NCBI RefSeq assembly: GCF_016097555.1
Contig: NC_054702.1
Span: 86,138,610-86,202,609 of the forward strand
Length of the DNA stretch: 64,000 nt
Source of the DNA: Gigantopelta aegis
Taxonomy: Eukaryota; Mollusca; Gastropoda; Neomphalida; Peltospiridae
Direction: 5' to 3'
Positions within the stretch are counted from its first letter, which is position 1. Each line of letters opens with the position of its first letter. A program made the position numbers and the translations under genes. Shown here piece by piece: positions 56,874-64,000 of this stretch. The notes beneath the pieces were generated by a model that saw only the letters and a program-made list of their open reading frames with translations, made no database searches and was not told the DNA's origin.

Positions 56874-59800
56874 TACAAACATTTTGATTTTAAAATTTAA
56901 AGCGGGATGTAACCATAAACACAAACATATTTCTTACTTGAATTTGCTTGGTTCATATTTAGCTCTAGCTTTAAAGACAACCTGAAAAATAAACAAAATC
57001 AAATTTAAATACTGAAAATTTTTTTACTCTAAAGTACATTAGGCCTATTGGAATACACCATGTTATGACCAAAGCCAATTATAATTTGGAATAAATCAGA
57101 AAATAGGAGATGCAGAAAACAAATTCTGCATGATAACCCCACTAAACTGGACACCGACGGAACCAAATAAAAACTCGGCTTTTAAGGTGTATTTGATTTA
57201 GAGAGGCTCTGTTATCTACTGATATTTAAAAAGATATAGTAAAAACATACTCTTTTTTTGGGAATTCTGGTTTACAGAGGGTCTGGTTTTGAGGGGTTTT
57301 ATTGTACTGTACTTTGTTAAACATATTAACTGAACTGAATAAAAAAAAAAATATTTTCCAAATACCCGGTACTGGTTATATTTTTTTTCATTCCAAAGAG
57401 CACTGTTCAAAACATTTAATTGTTGTGTAATTATTCTGACTAGTACAGTGAAACCTCTCAAAACAGGACCCTCTGTAAACCGGAATTTCCTCAAAACTGG
57501 ATGTTTTTCATTTAAATATCAGTAGAAAATTGAACCTCTCTAAACCGGACACCTCTTATCACCGGACTTTTACTTGGTCCCGAGGGTGTCTGATTTAGAG
57601 AAGCTTCACTGTACAATAAAACGTTTCAAAACAATACCAAATTAGAACCAGCTGATTTATCTCAATTTAAACAGGTCTATTTGGGGGATTTTTTATCAAC
57701 ATGTTTTACTTTCTGTCTGACATTTGCTGGATTAACCTCTTCTATTTTTGAAAATGTCAATATCAATACATATATTTATTTTATTTAACTCATTTGTATT
57801 CAAATAAGATTTTAGATAATCTTTTGAAAGTGAATTAATTAAATTTTAAAACTTGTCACTAAAATATAGGTATGAGTTAGTGATGGCTATTGAAATACAT
57901 TTTGATTTGTTCATGTGTGTATATATTATAACACTCTCCCATGTTGGCAATGATTCACTGGTACAAGAAATAACTACTGTAGTTTAGTTTCAAATACCGA
58001 GTATGATATATAACCCAACAGCTATACATGGCATCAGATACAAAACTATTTTGTTTTGTCCTGCCGTGACAAACTGATAGTAACAATCAACAAGTACAAA
58101 GAGATATCAGTCATGTGAAAATGAGAAGTCTGCTGCTGATGTTTACTGGGTAACCGACCTCATTATTCTCGGTTCACTTTATTGATTGACACGGACAGAG
58201 AAACTAAACTATGTAAACAATGATGTACCGGTAGTCATTGATTATATATAATTATATATTATTTACTGAACTTGTAAAAAGTATCTATACTAAATCAAGA
58301 AAAACTATTCATTGTTGGGGGTGGGGGACACATTTATTTTCTCTCTGAACTATCTTTAAATCATAAACAGTAAATGATATGAGCCGTCAAATGTGAAAAC
58401 CTACAACCTAGCATGACATCAGAAACCAAGTAAATGTGGACCAAAGTTTGATGTTGTTTACTTTGTTGTTTAATGTGATGTTATTCATCCTGTATATTTA
58501 CAACATATACTCTGTCAAAAAAGAAACGCATAGGCGAAATATTCATGGAATTATCTCTTTAATACAAAGTGGCATAATTTCGTGTTTATGTTTGTATTAC
58601 AGTAAAATTTGACATGAGTATGTGACAATGTTCGTGCTATGAACTGACGGCAGTGGAGGTGTTTTCGTCACCAAACAGCGTCGTATGAGGGCGCTGAAAT
58701 CAGTACCTTGTGTGGCCACCAGCAGCAGCAATAACTGCACGACATCTCCTTGGCATAGACTGAATGAGTCTCTGAATCTGGGCACATGGAATCCTAGCCC
58801 ATTCTTCCTGCAGTGCATGTGACAGTTGCGGAAGCATCTGAGGCTCCAGGTTACGCTGGCGTACACGTCTGTCCAGTTCGTCCCATAGATGTTCAATGGG
58901 GTTGAGATCTGGCAACCTTGATGGCCATGGCAGCACATTAATGTTTTCATTCTGTAGGAAATCCATTGTTACACGTGCCATATGTGGTCTGGCATTGTCC
59001 CGCTGAAAGAGTTCTCTCTGTCAATCCATGGGAAGTATGTGACGGCAAAGAATTTCATCCCAGTAGCGTACAGCTGTCAGGTTGCCTTGTACGAACACAA
59101 GTTCACTTTTGCCGGTGTATGAGATGGCTCCCCACATCATGACACTCCCTCCACCAAATCTGTCAACTTGGGCGACACAATTGTTGGCAAAACATTCATT
59201 GCGGTGTTTGTAAACATGTTGTCGTCCATCACGTCGCTGTAGAAGGAAACATGTCTCATCACTGAACTATACTCGCTACCAGTTTCCCAAGTTCCACCCC
59301 TGTATATTCATACACCACCGAACACGTAAATGTTGATGTTGACGTCGCAGGACGGGGCCAACATACGGTCTCCTAGCCCATAAACCCGTTTCTCGAAGTC
59401 GGTTCCGAATGGTTTATGCAAACACCCTTCTCAAACCAGGTATGCGAAATAGAAATGAGGCATCATTGCGAGCATTGCAGCTTTAAATACCCATCACTAC
59501 CCAAATCTTTTCCCAGAGTTTCACGTGCATTTGCCAAAATCTGACCATTTCACATCGATTTCCTGCAATTGTCGCACAACATGCATTAAATTTGTTTTAG
59601 GGTGCATTTGAGCATGCTGTCCCATTCCAGGAACATTAACAAACATGGTCATTCAGCAACACTGTACACAAAAACCCCGATATTTTGTAAAATCAAACAC
59701 TTTTCCTCTTTCCCTATCACCTATGCGTCTCTTTTTTGACAGAGTATATAATTAAGATATTTAGTTTTTCAAGATTATTACCTGTTATATGTACAGAAAA

Positions 59801-62800
59801 AATGTATATATGTATTTTGCTTTTGCCAATTTGTAGGTTTTCCCCATGGTTGTTTTATCACTGAATGTTTATAAACAGCACTGATGCATTGTTGTTGTTG
59901 TTTTTTATCCACTGACACCCAGTAGTCAATGTTTTTGTTAATGCTAGAATGTAATTAAACATTTATTCACTCACTGGCTATGGATATGATGAAATGGGTT
60001 AGGTTTCACTTGCATGTGTTGCAACTAATGCACGTGCAAAAGCTAGCAATTGTCCCAGAGGAAAAGATGAAATAGACTTGAATGGAATAATTTCGATGAG
60101 CTTCACATTGAATGCATTATATAAGTTGGCCAGATGTGCTAACATGAAATGAGAAGGAAGGAAGGAAGGAAATGTTTTATTTAATGACACACTCAACACG
60201 TTATTACGGTTATATGACGTTAAGGACCACACAGATATTGAGAGAGGAAACTGGCTATCGCCTACTCTTTTCATTTAGCAGCAAGGGCTCTTTTATATGC
60301 ACCATCCCAGACAGGATAGTACATACCATGGCCTTTGTTACACCAGTTGTGGAACACTAGCTGGAACAAGAATTAGTCCAATGGGCCCACCGATGGGAAT
60401 CAATCCTAGATCGATCACACATCAGGCGAGCGCTGTACCACTGAGCTACGTCCCATCCCAACATGAAATGGGATACCGATAGTTGTAAAATGAGTCTCGA
60501 TAAGATGACATGGGCTTAATCAATCCACTTGATTTAAATTTTTATTGGAAATACTCTTTTTTTTCAGTTCGATGCCCTGTGATCATCAAAACCCATGGGG
60601 TACTGTTTTCCATTAATCATAGCAGTGGGGGATTATGTTAGAATATAATAATATACTGTAATATAAAAATTTATAATATGGACTTTCGGTTCCATGATTT
60701 TGCCAATATGCTACAAAAAACTACAAGTGTTAACTTTAAGTTTGTTTTTATTAATTGGAATAAAACCGACTTGTGAAGTGGATGAGATGGATAACAATAA
60801 ACTGAAGATAGTACAGCAAGATAAGTCTGAGTGGGTTAAAGAAAAATTATAGTTTGTTTTGTTTAACACCACCACTAGACGACATTGATTTATTTATCAT
60901 CAGCTATTGGATGTCAAACATTTGGTAATTCTGACATATAGTTTTAGAGAGGAAACCTGCTACATTTTTATTTAGTAGCAAGGGATCTTTTATATGCACT
61001 ATTCCACAGACAGGAGAGCACATACAACAACCTTTTATATACCAGTCATGATTTATTGACTGGAATGAGAAATAGCCCAATGGGCCCACTGGCAGAGATC
61101 AATCTCTGACTGACTACTTTCCACTGGGCTATGTATGGGATTTGTTTGGGTGGAACTGGATAAATGGTTAACATTAAAACAGGATATAGTATACAATGGA
61201 ACAAGCATGGATGGCATGGGTATTTTTAATTGCATGTGACAAGAAAGACTTTGATTGTAAAATGACAAAACACAAATAAAGATGAACAGGATATCTAAAA
61301 GACTCTAAACAGTTTTAATGGGTTTGGATATTATGAATTATATAATTACTTAACACAATGATAATACTCAAAACTGGTCTCTTTGAAAAACTGGAATCAT
61401 CTCAAAATTGGATATTTTTCATGTTCTTTTAAAAACTCCTGTAAAATGGATACCCCTCAGTTCATGACATTTTACTTATCCCTTGGGTGTTTCACTGTAT
61501 TTGGGATGGGATACATTTTGATGTTTGATGTTATGATTACGTCATGTTGACTATAGGATCACTTTTAATAGATGACATGGCTTGAGCTTTAACTATTTAA
61601 TGTCAATATAGCCTAATTAACATGATCTATCACCACAGTAATGATGGATGGACATCCAGCATGGTTTTTTTTTTTATGAATTTGGTGATAGATGTGAAAA
61701 TGCTGAGATAAAACTAAAGTTATTACATTACAAAATCGGCAAGTTGTCACATTTTTTCATTAATTTGGTGATATAGCTATTATTAATGAGCAAACAAAGT
61801 TGAAATTAGATGGTAACTGGCTGGTAACACTGAGTACTGTAGACATTATTATTATTTTATAAATGACTGGTATATCAAAGGCCATGGTAAATGAAATTGA
61901 ATGTGAGAAAATGCACAATAGTGATTCCTTGTTGTAAATATGTAGGAATTCTATACTACTAGTAGCCTGTGTAAAACCAGGTGGTATTCCTGGGAACATA
62001 GTCAAATCAAATACATTGTAATTGAATCTAAGATGGACTGGAGTTCAAAAATAATAATACGACCACCACAATCATCACCATTATAAATAATATGATCGTA
62101 ATAAATAAGATCACCACAATTATAATGATGATGATTATTAGGCCTATCAGTATCATTATCATCATCAATTTAGTGAATCACTGGCTTTGTATTAATGGTG
62201 TATGTTACTCTTTTTGCAGTGGGTTTTTTTAAAAAATCTTATTACCATAGATTTAACAGTCATGCATTTATAACACATACTTTCTTAATAAAAAAATAAA
62301 ACTATGATTAAATATATCCTGTGAGCATGACTGAAAAGATGGTGTTGGACAGCTATCAGTACTGTACTGATTTTGATCTAATAGAATGGTCAGTAGGACA
62401 ACAGAGGGTGTTAACAAAATGGTAAAAATTAAACAGGACCCCATGCTAAAACATTTATTTGGATTTATGTTTTGATAGACCCTCACTGGAAGCATTATGG
62501 GCTACATTCTTGTTTTAGGTGGATTTCAGCTGGATTAGATAGGTTTGTTGGATAGAATACAATGAGCTTAGTATAGTACTTACATTTCATATATCTATTT
62601 CATAGGATTGAATTAAATAACATAAGCAATACAATTAACTGGACTGGATGGCAAAGGTTTTGGATTTTATGAAATTGAACTAATAAATTCTGGTTATATG
62701 GTTATAATATGATGTTCATACAACTTTTTAATGACTCCTAAAGGTATGATCTACTAGTAACACAGCATAAAACCACACAAGTAGGAGACACAAGTAGTGG

Positions 62801-63905
62801 CCACTGTTGCTACTGCCAGATATTAAAATTAAAAAACAAAATTTAATTTCATTAACCTGCTTATTAATTTTGTTAAAAATATTAAGATTGAAAAAGTGGA
62901 GTAAATAGAAAAATATATAGTACAAGTAGACTGATGAATTTTAAAATAATTTTGAACCATTAGACACAGGACTCACCCTGTCCATTCAACCCCTGCAATT
63001 GCCCACGGAAAACGGTAATGCCGTGGAATTTTAAATTCTCCATGGCAATTTTTTTTTGCCTTGAACTATATTTAGGTTTTTTTTTTTTTTTGCCGTTAAC
63101 ATTTTCTTAATTGTAGGGGTTGCCATTGCCAAATTTGCCAATTGCTCATTTTCATACATTTAGCCACTTTTTAAAAATGTTCAAGGAAAAAGTCTCCAAA
63201 TATCTGAAAACTGATGAATACTAAATAATTTATTCCAGTGTGAGCCCTGAGAAAATTAAAGTTACCATACTTTTAGGTGGACAATAAAAATGCTTCCGAG
63301 ATAAAATTAAGGATTATGCACCTCAGATGTGAAGGACTGATATAAAAGCCTTCATATTTCCTGTACCCAAATAGACTATAATTTTCTACTCTCAACAGAA
63401 ACAGAGTACTCTCTCTCCCCCCCCCCCCCCCCCGACCTTTTTTTTGAAAACTTACCTGAGCAAAGAACAACACCAAGAGACACAATGTCGTGAACTGAAG
63501 ACAGACAGGCAAACCATATAAAATCCAATAGACTGGCCATGGCAGGTCATTAGCCAAATCACAGTTGTTGAAGTAAAAGGAAAAGAGGGACACCCTGAGA
63601 CCAGAAAACAACAAACACAGATACAAGAACACTGTCTGGTAACTGAAACGTTTGTGACGATAGTACCAAATCATCCATAGCTGCACATACACTATTAAGA
63701 ACAACAGTGCATACAGTGATACATACACAACTGTCAAGCTCAGTTCGACACTCGGGGATAACGCTGGTTTCAGACGAGGAAACGATTTTAACGGGGCATC
63801 CCCCGAACCCTCTCGTAAAATGACATTGTCATCATTAGACAGTCTGCTTGTTGGCAACAGCAAGATGTTAGGATATAAAACGGAAAATCTATCCGACACC
63901 CGCAT
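52658..63905 (-). CDS. GPR137: GPR137-family seven-transmembrane lysosomal membrane protein, 7 coding exons
   Basis: Known role of the family: GPR137/137B/137C are 7-TM integral membrane proteins, mainly lysosomal; GPR137B is reported to act on Rag GTPase and mTORC1 at lysosomes. Coding exons in transcript order: 63456-63905, 56938-56981, 55931-56165, 55296-55445, 54713-54841, 53912-54021, 52658-52859. The total is 1320 nt, 439 aa. Seven hydrophobic segments at about residues 55-80, 90-110, 125-149, 167-190, 205-226, 248-272 and 304-329. Family signatures: YRHKRFSYQTVFLYLCLL, FSFYFNNC, LPVCLQF, WEVLPTFVVVLFFRVKR, and after TM7 VFFFDNPRRYDSEDDL, nearly identical to vertebrate GPR137B. The C-tail is rich in Gly, Pro, Ser and Thr (GTPRGTPSQRG) and lineage-specific. 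The long first intron (about 6.5 kb) holds a Tc1/mariner copy and several SINEs. Which vertebrate paralogue it matches is not resolvable here. Confidence 0.94.
53061..53369 (-). mobile_element. SINE, GTAGCCCAGTGG head, minus strand
   Basis: Tail TTTGTTTAACGACAACACT at 53070 and head GCGAGCTCTTTACCACTGGG ending in CCCCGCCCC. It lies in the last GPR137 intron. Confidence 0.8.
53610..53775 (-). repeat. old, diverged SINE fragment
   Basis: Recognisable pieces: GGATCTTCTATATACACTCTC, ACCTTTGATGTACCAGTCATG and ACCAATAAGCTACATCC. Divergence is much higher than in the neighbour at 53061. Confidence 0.6.
54033..54260. repeat. 26-bp minisatellite beside GPR137 exon 6
   Basis: About 8 copies of AAAATACACCAATATTAATTG with small changes, beginning about 12 bp outside the exon border at 54021, so it occupies the branch-point region upstream of exon 6 on the minus strand. 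Confidence 0.85.
57132..57306. mobile_element. CAGTGAAAC palindromic MITE, copy 4
   Basis: CCACTAAACTGGACACCGACGG, ACTGATATTTAAAAAG and TTTACAGAGGGTCTGG up to GAGGGGTTTTATTGTA. It lies in GPR137 intron 1. Confidence 0.75.
57444..57613. mobile_element. CAGTGAAAC palindromic MITE, copy 5, inverted
   Basis: TACAGTGAAACCTCTCAAAAC, then CCCTCTGTAAACCGGAATTTC and CGGACACCTCTTATCACCGG, ending in TTCACTGTAC. It is opposite to copy 4, with a gap of about 140 bp, so the pair could fold as a larger hairpin. Confidence 0.8.
58508..59748 (-). mobile_element. Tc1/mariner transposon, nearly full length, disabled
   Basis: Terminal inverted repeat TACTCTGTCAAAAAAGA(A/G)ACGCATAGG at both ends, flanked by TA. 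The transposase lies on the minus strand. In order: a degenerate N-terminal part, S-D-E-T-C-F-L-L-Q-R-R-D-G-R (first catalytic D), G-G-G-S-V-M-M-W-G-A-I-S, R-D-N-A-R-P-H (second D), and D-L-N-P-I-E-H-L-W-D-E-L (third D, DD34D type). The frame is interrupted, for example by a TGA after I-L-P-M-D (near 59025), so it is inactive. It lies in GPR137 intron 1. The nearly matching ends suggest moderate age. Confidence 0.9.
60152..60459 (-). mobile_element. SINE with 11-bp target duplication
   Basis: Minus-strand copy: tail GAAGGAAGGAAGGAAATGTT, tRNA-like head ending in TACGTCCCATCCC. AACATGAAATG is duplicated at 60141-60151 and 60460-60470. It lies in GPR137 intron 1. Confidence 0.85.
60847..61135 (-). 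mobile_element. SINE, TTTAACACCACCAC tail, minus strand
   Basis: Tail GTTTTGTTTAACACCACC, body GGAAACCTGCTACATTTT and head with ACTTTCCACTGGGCTATG. It lies in GPR137 intron 1, about 390 bp from the previous SINE and in the same orientation. Confidence 0.8.
61370..61500. repeat. CAGTGAAAC MITE, truncated copy 6
   Basis: CTCTTTGAAAAACTGGAATC to CCCTTGGGTGTTTCACTGTA. The left terminus is lost. Confidence 0.6.
61860..61975 (+). repeat. degraded SINE body fragment
   Basis: TGACTGGTATATCAAAGGCCATGG followed by TGCACAATAGTGATTCCTTG and a trace of GTAGCCTGTGT match the SINE body in order, but head and tail are lost. Confidence 0.45.
62967..63250. mobile_element. MITE with CAGGACTCACCCTG / CAGTGTGAGCCCTG ends
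   Basis: ACAGGACTCACCCTGTCCATTC at the left, TTCCAGTGTGAGCCCTGAG at the right. Complementary internal modules GCCGTGGAATT and CCATGGCAATT. About 205 bp from the end of GPR137 exon 1. Confidence 0.6.
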
Positions 63906-63907
63906 GT

Positions 63908-63919
63908 TTAATTCGCCAT
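63908..63919 (-). promoter_or_regulatory. three-codon upstream ORF (M-A-N-stop) before GPR137
   Basis: Read on the minus strand, ATG GCG AAT TAA ends two bases before the GPR137 ATG (63905-63903). If the leader is transcribed, ribosomes reach this ATG first. It may damp translation of the main frame or feed it by reinitiation, although two bases is short for classic reinitiation. The position is seen; the function is inferred. Confidence 0.5.
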
Positions 63920-64000
63920 GTCTGGTAAAATAATTACATTTCCCTTTTCATATTATGCTAACAATTCTTCCTGCGCAAGGCCCGCCCTCGGATACGGAAG
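63920..64000 (-). promoter_or_regulatory. GPR137 5' leader or proximal promoter with GC box
   Basis: The last 81 bases hold a GGGCGGGCC GC-box-like motif (63979-63987 on the minus strand) and an ETS-like CTTCCG at the edge (63995-64000). It is the most GC-rich non-coding stretch near this gene and lies just before the start codon. The transcription start itself may lie outside the window. Confidence 0.45.

Noticed and set aside
59999-60274. Minus-strand open frame of 91 codons
   Set aside because: Half of it is SINE tail, with no homology or splice logic.
60380-60450. tRNA gene suggested by A and B boxes (also in the other SINE heads)
   Set aside because: The boxes belong to SINE heads; no cloverleaf with proper stems, and the copies are multicopy with attached tails.
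63273-63455. C-terminal extension of GPR137 exon 1 reading on past 63456
   Set aside because: A strong GTAAGT donor at 63450-63455 ends the exon after F-F-A-Q; the extension is low-complexity and the next exon restores family homology.

Overview
This is a window of animal nuclear DNA: AT-rich, intron-rich and full of short repeats. Three protein genes can be assembled exon by exon with consistent splice sites and phases. The protein sequences and the type of repeats (tRNA-derived SINEs with several heads, TTAA-ended and palindromic MITEs, tandem-array elements) suggest a mollusc, most likely a gastropod. The organism is an inference; the gene models are not.

Layout. (1) 322-9849, minus strand: NDUFAF7, the mitochondrial arginine methyltransferase needed for complex I assembly; 10 coding exons, 456 aa. 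(2) 9850-10292: a 443-bp gap between two start codons facing away from each other, so a likely shared bidirectional promoter. (3) 10293-36525, plus strand: ERO1, the ER oxidase that reoxidises PDI; 17 coding exons, 468 aa, including two micro-exons of 12 and 15 nt. (4) 36526-52657: about 16 kb with no recognisable coding exon; it holds the ERO1 3' flank, repeats and the GPR137 3' flank. (5) 52658-63905, minus strand: a GPR137-family seven-transmembrane lysosomal protein; 7 coding exons, 439 aa, with a 3-codon upstream ORF ending two bases before the main ATG.

The introns carry most of the unusual material. There are at least 15 copies or fragments of one SINE superfamily, in which several tRNA-like heads share related tails, seven of them with clear target-site duplications. 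A TTAA-flanked, 1.85-kb terminal-inverted-repeat element has degraded protein remnants, and a family of TTAA-ended MITEs has one copy split by a SINE. A foldback element is built of TTTCGTACC arrays. A nearly whole but disabled Tc1/mariner copy keeps its TIRs, and a tandem-array element resembles molluscan pearl/Helentron elements. A 69-bp minisatellite made partly from a SINE head ends 15 bp from an ERO1 exon.

The three host genes do not form a pathway. NDUFAF7 (mitochondrion) and ERO1 (ER) probably share a promoter; GPR137 is an independent neighbour. No CRISPR array, rRNA gene, standalone tRNA gene or retrovirus-like element was recognised.
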